A DNA stretch of 16,147 bases. It comes from CAIKZZ01 sp037443765. GTDB taxonomy: Bacteria; Pseudomonadota; Gammaproteobacteria; Steroidobacterales; Steroidobacteraceae. Under the pieces are notes generated by a model that saw only the letters and a program-made list of their open reading frames with translations, was not told the origin of the DNA and searched no databases. Shown here one piece after another: positions 5,724 to 12,744 of this stretch; within the stretch, counting starts at the first letter, position 1; each line of letters starts with the position of its first letter. The stretch is taken from NCBI GenBank assembly GCA_037443765.1, contig JBBINS010000057.1, positions 1 to 16,147 on the forward strand, in the 5' to 3' direction. The translations under genes were made by a program, and so were the position numbers.

Positions 5724-8700
5724 TCACTTCGGTCCCTGCTCGGCCTTCGGCCCCTCGTCCGCCTTCGGCAAGTCGTCGGCCTTCGGCCCCTCTTCGACCT
5801 TCGGTGCGCCCTCGGCCGCGGCGCTCTCGGCGGCCTCCTTGGCCTGGCTCGCCCCGATCCGCTCCACCTTCGGCTCGTCCCAGTTGCCGGTGATGCGATA
5901 GTAGCCGCGCGTGAGGCCCGAGAGCGGCTCTTTGAACACGGTCGAAAACAGCAGCACCGCGGCCCCGATCACGGGCCCGCTGAAGACCGCCGCGGCGGCC
6001 GCGACCGGGCCGCCGATGTGTCCGGTCACCTTGGCCGTCTGGTCGTAGTCCCGGGCCTTGAGCCCGGTCCGGCCAACGACGCCGATTTCCGCGGCCGGGC
6101 CCTTGAGGACCAGGTTGCTGGTGTAGGCGTTGCCGTCCCGCAGGTCGAAGTCGCCGTGGATCGAGTCGAAGGCGAAGCCCTTGTCGGTCAGGTCCCGGAA
6201 ATCGAGCGTCAGGCGCCGCGGCAGGGCCGCGACCGACAACAGCCCGAGCACCCGGCCGGCGCCCGGGTCGACCGACATCACCTGGCCCTGCTCGACCGAG
6301 AGCTTGACGTGGCCGGCGATGCGGCCGACGACGTCGTCGTCGATGCCGCCGCGCCAGTGCAGGTCCGCGGTCGCATGGCCGGCCTTGCCGGTCAGAGTCG
6401 GGGCGAAGCCCCACGCGTTCAAGGTGTCGAGGAGGTCGGTGGAGTCGAGCGTCAGCGACAGCGCCGTGTTCTGGCCGCTGCCCGCCAGCGTCCAGCTGCC
6501 GCGTCCGGAGGCCTCGAACGAGTCGCCCTTAAGCGTCGCGCGGTCGAGCTGCAGGCCCTCCGCGGTGCGGGACAGGTGCGCCTCGAGCGAGCCGAAGCGG
6601 CGCTTCTGGATCTCGAGGTTCCTGACGCGGATCGCCATCGCCGGCAGCTGCGTCGGGTCGCTCTGCTCGCCGGCCCCGTCGCCGGCGGACGTGCGCTCGC
6701 CGAGCACCAGGCGCTCCATGTCGAGCGTCAGGGGCTCGCTGCCCGGGATCTGCCACGGCACGACGATCAGGCCACGCGCCGACGGACCGTCGACCGCGGC
6801 GTGCCACGCCTCGCCGCGGCCCTCGAGCGTCAGTGTCACGCTCGGGAACTCGAAGCCGAAGATCGCGAACCGGTCGACGGCGACCGTGCCGCCCTTCAGC
6901 ACGTCCGAGAGCGCGTGGCTGGTGCCGTCCGACAGCTTGACCCGGAGCCACGCCGAGAGGTCGTACTCGTCCATCCGGCCCTCGATCCAGACGCCGGGCG
7001 AGTCCCGGAGCTGGGCGCCGCCGCTGCCCATGTGCAGCGTGCCGCGCGCCAGGTGCCAGTCGTCCTCGTGCCGCCACTCGAGCGCGCCGCTGTCGCCGCC
7101 GAGCACGAGCCGCGCCTGGATCGCCGGCGGCCGCGGCAGGTCGCGGCGCCGGAACGGCGGCGGCGGCCGGGGCGCGTCGGCGGCGAGACCCGGGTCGATC
7201 GTCAGGTCGACGCGCAGCGGGCGCGCCTCGTCCGCGTCCTTGGCAAGTGGCTCCGGCAGGTTGACCTCGAGGCCGGCCAGGCCCGAGTCGAGCCGCACGC
7301 TGACGGGCAGGTTGCGGATCTCGACGTCCTTGACCTGCGGCAGCGCGTCGAGCGGCGCATCGGCCGGCAGCGGATCCGGGTCGGGCCGCCACTCGAGCCG
7401 CGGCAGCCGCGCCTGAAGGCGCCAGTCGGCGCCGCCGGTCAACCAGCGGCCGCGCGTGATGCCGAGAAGCGGCTGCAGGCGCGCCGCGGCCGCGCGCCCC
7501 GCGCCGTCGACCACCAGCACGCGGTCGCCGGCGACGCCGGAGGCCCCCGCGATCGTGCGCGCGCGCAGCTTGAGCGGGCCGTCGAGCACGCTGCCGGTGA
7601 GCTGCGGCACGTCGAGCTCGCGGTCGTGCAGCGAGAATGCGCCGGTGAGGTCCTTGATGTCCTCGTCGAGCCCCGGGATGCGCGCGGTCGTGCGCTCGAT
7701 CTGACCGTCGACGTGGATGGTGCGCAGCGCGAACTGGCGGAACGGCAGGTCGAGCGCGACCTCGGCGCTGAACGGCCCCGCCGCGGAGACTTTCATAAAG
7801 AACTCGCCGAGCTTCGGACCGATCGGCGAGGACTGCAGGAACTGCAGCGCGTCCTTGACGTCGCCCTCGGTCCGCGCGTGGGCCACGAGCTCGGCGTCGC
7901 GGTAGTCGGCGAGTCCGGCGACCGGGTCCTTGATGCTGAGCCCGGCGATCGTCGCGCCGGTGCCCCTGACGTGGAAGCCCTCGTTCCTGAACTCGGCCTC
8001 GCCGGCCGCGTTCTCGATGTCGGCGAAGTTGTCCTGGTAGTGGAGGCGCAGGCCCTCGTACCGGAGCCGCACGCGAAACAGGCCGCCGCCGTAGCGGAAC
8101 GGGAAGCGCCGCGTCTCGCCGGAGAGTTCGATGCGCGCCTCCGGCACGCGGCCGGCGAGGAAGGCATGGTCGAGCCAGTCCATCGTCTTCGGCGGGATGC
8201 TGCGGGCCGGCAGGTACTTGGACGCCGCGCGCGCGTCGACGTTGTGCACCTTGAAGTCGATCACGAGGCGCGGCGACTCCTCGGCGTCGGCCGGCAGCCA
8301 CAGCCGCGCAAAGCCGCGCGTCTCGGCGTCCGGCGAGCGGGTGTGGACCCCGTCCGCGGCGAAGCGCCAGCCGTCCGGTCGCCACCACCAGTCGAGGGTC
8401 GCGGTGACGCTGTCCGCGCCCACCGGTTCCTTGAGCGTGGTCGGCAGCGCCAGTATGAATCGGTCCGAGTGCAGACGGACGCGGCCCGCCGGGCCGCTGG
8501 CCGCGACGTCGCCGTCGAGGCCCGCGAGGCCCGGTACCGACCGCCACGGGCCGAAGCCGAGCCCGGTGAAGCGGAGGCCGCCGTCGACGCGCCACTCACC
8601 GCCCTCGGGGCCGCGCGCCACCTTCAGGTCGACGAGCGTCAGGGCGCCGCGCGGCGCGAGCGCGCTCGCGGCCTCGCGCACCGCGCCCTCGGGGAGGAGC

Positions 8701-9782
8701 GACGCGAGCGCCGAGAGACCCTCGAGCCGGATCGCCGGCGAGCGCAGCCCCGCGGCGGTGAGCGTCCCGTCCGCCCAGTCGGTCGTGAGCTCGAACTCGC
8801 CGTGGCGCCACGCGTCCTTGCCGGAGTCGATGGTCAGGTCGCGGCCGGTCGCGCTCCAGCGGCCGGCGTCGTGGCGGACGCTGACGGCGCCGGCCAGTAC
8901 CGCGAAGTGGCCCGGGGTCGCGCCGGCGAGCGCCGGCGTCGCGACGTTCGTGAGGTCGAACCGCGCATCGACGCTCGCCAGCAACGCGCCGCGCCCGGCT
9001 GCCGCCACGCGGAGGTCGCCGCGGCCGCCGACCGGCAGCCACGGCCACTGCGACAGCAGCGCGCTCCAGCCGGCGAACGCCGCGCCGGTCAGCGCGACCT
9101 GCCCTTGCCAGTCGAGCGACTCGGGCGCGCCGAGATCGCCGCGCAGCGCCGCCTCGACGTCGAGGCGCGCGCCGAGCGTGTCGGGCAGGCGCACGCGGCC
9201 GGAGAGCTTCAGGGCCTGCGGGTCGCGCTCGAGGTCGAGGCCGACGCGGTCGAGGTGCCAGGTGCGCCCCTCGCGGCGCACGTCCTGCACCCAGACGGTC
9301 GCGTCCTCGATGAGGACGTGGCCGACCGGCAGCTCGCCGAGCGCCAGGTGCGCGCCGCCCTCGGTGCCCGCCACCGCGCCCTGCCCGCGGAGCTCGACGC
9401 CCGCGGACGTGACGTAGACGTGGACCTGCGCACCGTCGAGCACCACGCGCCCGGACGCGAGCCGCCCGGTGCGGATCGACCGCCACAGGTCGAAGCCGAC
9501 GCGGCCGGCGCCGGCGGTGACGAGCGCGTCGTGCTGCCCGGGCACCGTGACGCGGGCGTCGCGGAACACGAGCTCGGGGCCGTACAACCCGAGGCGCACG
9601 TCGAGCCGCGCGAACGAGAACTCGAGGCCGGTCAGGCGCTGCACCCGCGCCACGAGCTCGGGGCCGAGCCCGGGCGAGTGTTCGAGCCACAGCCTCAGCC
9701 CCGCGACCGCGATCGCGAGCAGCACGACGACGCTGCCGAAGATCGCGGCGCTCCATTTCCAGATCGTGCGTGCCCGGCTCAT
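5724..9782 (-). CDS. yhdP: YhdP-family AsmA-like intermembrane phospholipid transport protein
   Basis: A 1352-residue protein with one N-terminal membrane helix (about 10-32, after a short basic MSRARTIWKW) and a very long periplasmic part of repeated beta-rich AsmA/DUF3971-type sequence. The C-terminal region has the family signature: SVDPGAGRVLGLLSVAALPRRL, then FDSIHGDFDLRDGNAYTSN, GLKARDYDQTAKVTGHIGGP and GYYRITGNWDEPKVE. In E. coli YhdP, with TamB and YdbH, is established as one of the bridges carrying phospholipids from inner to outer membrane; the same role is inferred here. The ATG at 9782 follows the rng stop by 9 bases, with AGGT ahead. The protein is somewhat longer than E. coli YhdP (about 1266), partly owing to a lysine-containing repeat tail after the usual end. 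A 1744-codon open frame on the opposite strand is a shadow of this gene and rng. Confidence 0.95.
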   Translation of the reverse strand: MSRARTIWKWSAAIFGSVVVLLAIAVAGLRLWLEHSPGLGPELVARVQRLTGLEFSFARLDVRLGLYGPELVFRDARVTVPGQHDALVTAGAGRVGFDLWRSIRTGRLASGRVVLDGAQVHVYVTSAGVELRGQGAVAGTEGGAHLALGELPVGHVLIEDATVWVQDVRREGRTWHLDRVGLDLERDPQALKLSGRVRLPDTLGARLDVEAALRGDLGAPESLDWQGQVALTGAAFAGWSALLSQWPWLPVGGRGDLRVAAAGRGALLASVDARFDLTNVATPALAGATPGHFAVLAGAVSVRHDAGRWSATGRDLTIDSGKDAWRHGEFELTTDWADGTLTAAGLRSPAIRLEGLSALASLLPEGAVREAASALAPRGALTLVDLKVARGPEGGEWRVDGGLRFTGLGFGPWRSVPGLAGLDGDVAASGPAGRVRLHSDRFILALPTTLKEPVGADSVTATLDWWWRPDGWRFAADGVHTRSPDAETRGFARLWLPADAEESPRLVIDFKVHNVDARAASKYLPARSIPPKTMDWLDHAFLAGRVPEARIELSGETRRFPFRYGGGLFRVRLRYEGLRLHYQDNFADIENAAGEAEFRNEGFHVRGTGATIAGLSIKDPVAGLADYRDAELVAHARTEGDVKDALQFLQSSPIGPKLGEFFMKVSAAGPFSAEVALDLPFRQFALRTIHVDGQIERTTARIPGLDEDIKDLTGAFSLHDRELDVPQLTGSVLDGPLKLRARTIAGASGVAGDRVLVVDGAGRAAAARLQPLLGITRGRWLTGGADWRLQARLPRLEWRPDPDPLPADAPLDALPQVKDVEIRNLPVSVRLDSGLAGLEVNLPEPLAKDADEARPLRVDLTIDPGLAADAPRPPPPFRRRDLPRPPAIQARLVLGGDSGALEWRHEDDWHLARGTLHMGSGGAQLRDSPGVWIEGRMDEYDLSAWLRVKLSDGTSHALSDVLKGGTVAVDRFAIFGFEFPSVTLTLEGRGEAWHAAVDGPSARGLIVVPWQIPGSEPLTLDMERLVLGERTSAGDGAGEQSDPTQLPAMAIRVRNLEIQKRRFGSLEAHLSRTAEGLQLDRATLKGDSFEASGRGSWTLAGSGQNTALSLTLDSTDLLDTLNAWGFAPTLTGKAGHATADLHWRGGIDDDVVGRIAGHVKLSVEQGQVMSVDPGAGRVLGLLSVAALPRRLTLDFRDLTDKGFAFDSIHGDFDLRDGNAYTSNLVLKGPAAEIGVVGRTGLKARDYDQTAKVTGHIGGPVAAAAAVFSGPVIGAAVLLFSTVFKEPLSGLTRGYYRITGNWDEPKVERIGASQAKEAAESAAAEGAPKVEEGPKADDLPKADEGPKAEQGPK
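5727..5804 (-). repeat. Tandem 18-base repeat encoding a PKADEG-type tail on YhdP
   Basis: The last 26 residues of YhdP read as four copies of a six-residue unit (PKVEEG, PKADDL, PKADEG, PKAEQG) plus a final PK, corresponding to an 18-base imperfect tandem repeat with recurring CTTCGGC on the plus strand. The tail is highly charged and probably disordered. It lies after the conserved C-terminus, so it looks like a lineage-specific addition grown by repeat expansion. Confidence 0.85.
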
Positions 9783-9791
9783 CGCGCTGAC

Positions 9792-11261
9792 CTACACGAG
9801 CACCACGTCGTACTGGTCCTGGGCGTACAGCGCCTCGGTCTGCAGCCGGATCGGCTTGCCGACCAGGACCTCGAGCTCGCCGAGCGCGGCGGACTCCTCG
9901 TCGAGCAGCAGCTCGATCACGTCCTGGTGCGCGAGCACCATCAGTCCCTGGACCTCGAACTGGCGCGCCTGGCGGACGATCTCGCGGAAGATCTCGTAGG
10001 CGACCGTCTCCGGCGTCTTGACGTAGCGGCGCCCCTCGCAGGTCGGGCACGGGCAGCACAGCAGGTGCTCGAGGCTCTCGCGGGTGCGCTTCCTCGTCAT
10101 CTCGACCAGGCCGAGCGGCGAGACCGAGGAGATGTGCGTGCGGGCGTGGTCGGTCGCCAGGCTCTTCTCGAGGGCCTGCAGCACCTGGCGCCGGTGGTCC
10201 TCGTCCTGCATGTCGATGAAGTCGATGATGATGATGCCGCCGAGGTTCCTGAGCCGCAGCTGCCTCGCGATCGCGACCGCCGCCTCGAGGTTGGTGCGGA
10301 AGATCGTGTCCTCGAGGTTGCGGTGGCCGACGAAGGCGCCGGTGTTGACGTCGATCGTCGTCATCGCCTCGGTCTGGTCGATGATCAGGTAGCCGCCGGA
10401 CTTCAGCGGCACCTTGCGGTCGAGCGCCTTCTGGATCTCGTCCTCGACGCCGTACAGGTCGAGGATCGGGCGGTTGCCGCGGTACAGCTCGATCTTGGAT
10501 TCGGACTCGGGCATGAACGTGCGCGCGAACTCGAGCATCTTGGCGTAGGCGGCCGGCGCGTCGACCTGCACGCGCTCGACGTCCTGGCCGAGGAGGTCGC
10601 GGAGCATGCGCACGTGCAGGGGCAGGTCCTCGTGCACGAGCTGGCCGGCGGGGGCGGCGAGCCCGGCGCGGGCGACGAGTTCCCACAGCCGCTGCAGGAA
10701 CAGCATGTCGGCCCTGAGCGCCTCCTGCGGCACGCCCTCGGCGACGGTGCGGATGATGTAGCCGCCCGGACGCTCGGCCGGCATGAATGACTCGACCAGC
10801 GTCCGCAGTCGTGCACGCTCGACCTCCTCCTCGATCCGCGCCGAGACGCCGACGCCGCGGCCCTGCGGCATGTAGACGAGATAACGCGACGGCAGCGTGA
10901 TGAAGGTCGTGAGGCGCGCGCCCTTGGTGCCGAGCGGGTCCTTGAGCACCTGCACCAGCAGCTCGTCGCCCTCGGTGACGGCAGCGCGAATGTCGTCGGT
11001 GCGCGGCGCCTCGAACTCGACGCCGACGTCCTCGCGGCGCGCGATGTCCGAGACGTGCAGGAAGGCGGTGCGGTCGAGGCCGACGTCGATGAACGCCGCC
11101 TGCATGCCGGGCAGCACGCGCGACACGCGGCCCTTGTAGATGTTGCTCGTGATGCCGCGCCGGTTGGCGCGCTCGATGTGCACTTCCTGCAGCACGCCAT
11201 TCTCGAGGAACGCGGCGCGGCTCTCCCGCGGCGTCACGTTGACGAGGATCTCGGCGGTCAA
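9792..11261 (-). CDS. rng: Ribonuclease G (TTG start)
   Basis: RNase G is an RNase E-related endoribonuclease that matures the 5' end of 16S rRNA and decays some mRNAs. The 489-residue product, the same length as E. coli RNase G, begins TAEILVNVTPRESRAA after the initiator, then an S1 domain (about 35-125, NIYKGRVSRVLPGMQAAFIDVG), the DNase I-like catalytic core with Asp304 in TTIDVNTGAF and Asp347 in IIIIDFIDM, and the zinc-link Cys405/Cys408 in CPCPTCEG. The start is a TTG at 11261: family N-terminus, length and a very strong GGAGGAGG 4 bases ahead all agree, and no ATG or GTG is nearby. The TTG overlaps the maf stop by 4 bases (TTGA), so coupling is expected; a weak TTG start may lower RNase G output relative to Maf. 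Confidence 0.95.
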   Translation of the reverse strand: MTAEILVNVTPRESRAAFLENGVLQEVHIERANRRGITSNIYKGRVSRVLPGMQAAFIDVGLDRTAFLHVSDIARREDVGVEFEAPRTDDIRAAVTEGDELLVQVLKDPLGTKGARLTTFITLPSRYLVYMPQGRGVGVSARIEEEVERARLRTLVESFMPAERPGGYIIRTVAEGVPQEALRADMLFLQRLWELVARAGLAAPAGQLVHEDLPLHVRMLRDLLGQDVERVQVDAPAAYAKMLEFARTFMPESESKIELYRGNRPILDLYGVEDEIQKALDRKVPLKSGGYLIIDQTEAMTTIDVNTGAFVGHRNLEDTIFRTNLEAAVAIARQLRLRNLGGIIIIDFIDMQDEDHRRQVLQALEKSLATDHARTHISSVSPLGLVEMTRKRTRESLEHLLCCPCPTCEGRRYVKTPETVAYEIFREIVRQARQFEVQGLMVLAHQDVIELLLDEESAALGELEVLVGKPIRLQTEALYAQDQYDVVLV

Positions 11262-11854
11262 GCGGCCTCCTCCGTGTTCCACAACCGCACGCCCGCGGCG
11301 CAGAGCAGCGCCGCGGTCTCGGCGAGCGGCAGTCCCATGACGCCCGAGTAGCTGCCCGCGAGGCGCGTGATGAAGGTCGCGGCGAGCCCCTGGATCGCGT
11401 AGCCGCCCGCCTTGCCGCGCGGTTCGCCGGTCGCCCAGTAGCGCCGGCACTCGGATTCCGACAACGCGTGGAAGCTGACCTCGCTGACCGACAGCGCCGC
11501 GCCGAAGCCGGCGGGACTGCGGACCGCGACCGCCGTCAGCACGCGGTGCGTGCGGCCGGCGAGCGCCGACAGCATCCGCACGCCGTCATTGAGATCGTCG
11601 GGCTTGCCGAAGAGTTCCGCGCCGAGCGCCACGGCGGTATCGGCGGCGAGCACCGGCCGCCGAGCGTCGGCGGCCCAGGCGACCTCGGCCTTGGCGGCCG
11701 CGAGCCGCGCGACGTAGGCCTCCGGCGACTCTCCGGCGCGCACCGACTCGTCGATGTCGGTGGCGCGGACGAGGTGCCGCACGCCGATCTGCTCGAGCAA
11801 CTGGCTGCGGCGAGGGGAGGCGGAAGCGAGCGTGATCGAGTCGTGCAGGGTCAT
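11258..11854 (-). CDS. maf: Maf/YhdE-type nucleoside triphosphate pyrophosphatase
   Basis: Maf proteins hydrolyse dTTP, UTP and modified pyrimidine nucleotides to monophosphates, keeping the nucleotide pool clean and affecting division. The 198-residue protein shows the signature loop LASASPRRSQLL (9-20), the catalytic ADTAV (71-75) with Asp72, GKPDD (83-87) with the conserved Lys, and GKAGGYAIQG (147-156), matching the YhdE dTTP/UTP branch by length (197 in E. coli) and motif form. I chose the ATG at 11854 because the first strand and the SPRR loop follow at the usual distance; the frame stays open to an ATG at 11944, which would add 30 residues without family resemblance. The Shine-Dalgarno is poor. 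It overlaps rng by 4 bases and likely heads the maf-rng-yhdP-amidase-tldD transcript. Confidence 0.93.
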   Translation of the reverse strand: MTLHDSITLASASPRRSQLLEQIGVRHLVRATDIDESVRAGESPEAYVARLAAAKAEVAWAADARRPVLAADTAVALGAELFGKPDDLNDGVRMLSALAGRTHRVLTAVAVRSPAGFGAALSVSEVSFHALSESECRRYWATGEPRGKAGGYAIQGLAATFITRLAGSYSGVMGLPLAETAALLCAAGVRLWNTEEAA

Positions 11855-11893
11855 GGCGGCGCCGCCCGGGCGCAACGGTGAGGGGAAGTTCCG

Positions 11894-11923
11894 AGCATAG
11901 CTTGGGACGCGGACCGCGGTCAG
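11894..11923 (-). promoter_or_regulatory. Possible promoter for the maf-rng-yhdP-tldD run
   Basis: Read on the minus strand, CTGACC (11918-11923, four of six -35 bases) and TATGCT (11894-11899, four of six -10 bases) stand 18 bases apart, with a predicted start near 11887 and a leader of about 33 bases to the maf ATG. It lies in the only gap longer than 60 bases within the rlmH-to-tldD run and in a locally AT-richer stretch. The matches are moderate. Confidence 0.38.
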
Positions 11924-11960
11924 GTAATTCGCCACAGATTCCATGGCTTACGCGCGCGCG

Positions 11961-11985
11961 GCCGGCGCCACGACGCGGCGCCGGC
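11961..11985 (-). terminator. Perfect 9-bp GC hairpin just after rlmH
   Basis: GCCGGCGCC (11961-11969) and GGCGCCGGC (11977-11985) are exact complements around a 7-base loop, beginning 3 bases after the rlmH stop. In the minus direction a CG-alternating tract, not a T-run, follows. It may end part of the rlmH transcript, protect its 3' end or act as an attenuating element before maf. Confidence 0.42.
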
Positions 11986-11988
11986 GGC

Positions 11989-12459
11989 TCACTCCCGGTG
12001 GTACGGGTGGCCCTTCAGCAGGCTGGACGCGCGGTAGAGCTGTTCGGCGAGCAGCACCCGCACGAGGCCGTGCGGGAACGTCAGCGCCGACAGCGACAGC
12101 CGCTCGTCGGCCCGCGCGAGGCAGTCCGGCGCGAGACCGTCCGGGCCGCCGATCAGAAAGGCGACGTCGCGTCCGTCGCGCAGCCGCCCGGCCCACCAGC
12201 GCGCGAGTCCCGCAGTGTCGAGCGAGCGCCCGCCGACGTCGAGCGCCACGACCCAGGCACGCTGCGGCAGCGCGGCGAGCATGCGCTCGCCCTCGCCCTT
12301 GACGGCACGCGCCGCGGCGCCCTGGGCCGTGCCGCGCGTGACCGCGACCTCGACGAGCTCGAGTGGCGTCTCCGGCGGCAGGCGCCGCTGGTACTCGGCG
12401 AAGCCGGCGCCGATCCACGCCGGCAGGCGCGTGCCGGCCGCGACGAGCCGCACCCGCAC
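11989..12459 (-). CDS. rlmH: 23S rRNA pseudouridine-1915 N3-methyltransferase RlmH
   Basis: RlmH is a SPOUT methyltransferase that methylates pseudouridine 1915 of 23S rRNA in assembled 70S ribosomes. The 156-residue protein (155 in E. coli) opens with MRVRLVAAGTRLPAWIGAGF, has the SAM-knot loop LIGGPDGL (102-109), LSLSALTFPHGLVRVLLAEQLYRA (121-144) and ends in the invariant HPYHRE. Translation starts at a GTG; no Shine-Dalgarno precedes it, but a 14-codon ORF with an excellent one stops 4 bases upstream. In many proteobacteria rlmH follows nadD and rsfS; those are absent here and the upstream neighbour is a divergent phosphoribosyltransferase gene, so a rearrangement has placed rlmH at the head of its run. 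Confidence 0.95.
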   Translation of the reverse strand: MRVRLVAAGTRLPAWIGAGFAEYQRRLPPETPLELVEVAVTRGTAQGAAARAVKGEGERMLAALPQRAWVVALDVGGRSLDTAGLARWWAGRLRDGRDVAFLIGGPDGLAPDCLARADERLSLSALTFPHGLVRVLLAEQLYRASSLLKGHPYHRE

Positions 12460-12463
12460 GGGC

Positions 12464-12508
12464 TCAGGATCCCGGGAGCGAAGGGGGGCGGCGTAGCGGA
12501 GCGGTCAT
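12464..12508 (-). CDS. 14-codon upstream ORF coupled to rlmH
   Basis: An ATG at 12508 opens a 14-residue frame (MTAPLRRPPSLPGS) that ends with TGA four bases before the rlmH GTG. GAGGAGGA lies 6 bases ahead of the ATG, among the strongest ribosome-binding sites in the window, while rlmH itself has none. The ORF is out of frame with rlmH, so it is not a simple N-terminal extension. The likely role is to load ribosomes that reinitiate at rlmH; the PP and RRPP residues could slow ribosomes. It is too short to recognise as a homologue. Confidence 0.48.
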   Translation of the reverse strand: MTAPLRRPPSLPGS

Positions 12509-12558
12509 CGGCGGTCCTCCTCGGAACGGTGCCGCGTCACTGTGCAGCAACGGCGACG

Positions 12559-12564
12559 ATTATC
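12559..12564 (-). promoter_or_regulatory. Possible -10 element for the rlmH transcript
   Basis: On the minus strand GATAAT (five of six -10 consensus bases, preceded by TT) would start a transcript near 12552, about 45 bases before the short upstream ORF. No good -35 stands 16-19 bases upstream, so the call rests on the hexamer and its location in the divergent gap alone. Confidence 0.27.
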
Positions 12565-12669
12565 AAGGGCGGCGCGCGCCGCGCCTTGAACGTCGCGAGC
12601 GGGTGTGCAAGGCTTCCGGCGCCGTCCGGCCGGCCTGCCCCGCGGCGCCTCCTCCCCGGTGATGACCTG

Positions 12670-12744
12670 ATGCCCCACCCCGACGGCGCGCCCCCGGCCG
12701 ATCCCGCCGGTGGCGATCGCCGCCCGGCGCTGAGCGTGCCGTGA
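12670..12744 (+). CDS. 24-codon upstream ORF overlapping the phosphoribosyltransferase start
   Basis: An ATG at 12670, with GGTGA 7 bases ahead, opens a 24-residue Pro/Ala/Gly/Asp-rich frame starting MPHPDGAPPADPAGG that stops with the TGA inside the GTGA shared with the phosphoribosyltransferase start. The downstream GTG has no Shine-Dalgarno of its own and is the first possible start in its frame after a stop at 12663-12665, so translational coupling is attractive. Composition is typical of chance frames at high GC, so the ORF could be fortuitous. Confidence 0.33.
   Translation: MPHPDGAPPADPAGGDRRPALSVP

Noticed and set aside
4892..9782. Idea of a new defence or biosynthetic cluster from the amidase plus tldD plus yhdP
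   Set aside because: TldD and amidases occur in peptide-natural-product maturation, but here the conserved order rng-yhdP-amidase-tldD is housekeeping and no precursor peptide, cyclase or transporter gene is present.
5556..10790. Open frame of 1744 codons on the plus strand opposite yhdP and rng
   Set aside because: Its translation is an Arg/Ala/Asp/Val-rich low-complexity sequence without domains, and the opposite strand holds two clear genes. Long antisense frames are expected where GC at third positions is very high.
11855..11944. Maf start at 11944, adding 30 residues
   Set aside because: Maf proteins begin just before the LASxSPRR loop; the extra residues have no family match and would cover the candidate promoter.
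11878..12744. 288-codon plus-strand frame across rlmH
   Set aside because: Only its last 24 codons lie outside rlmH and have any start signal; the rest is antisense shadow of rlmH and the intergenic gap.
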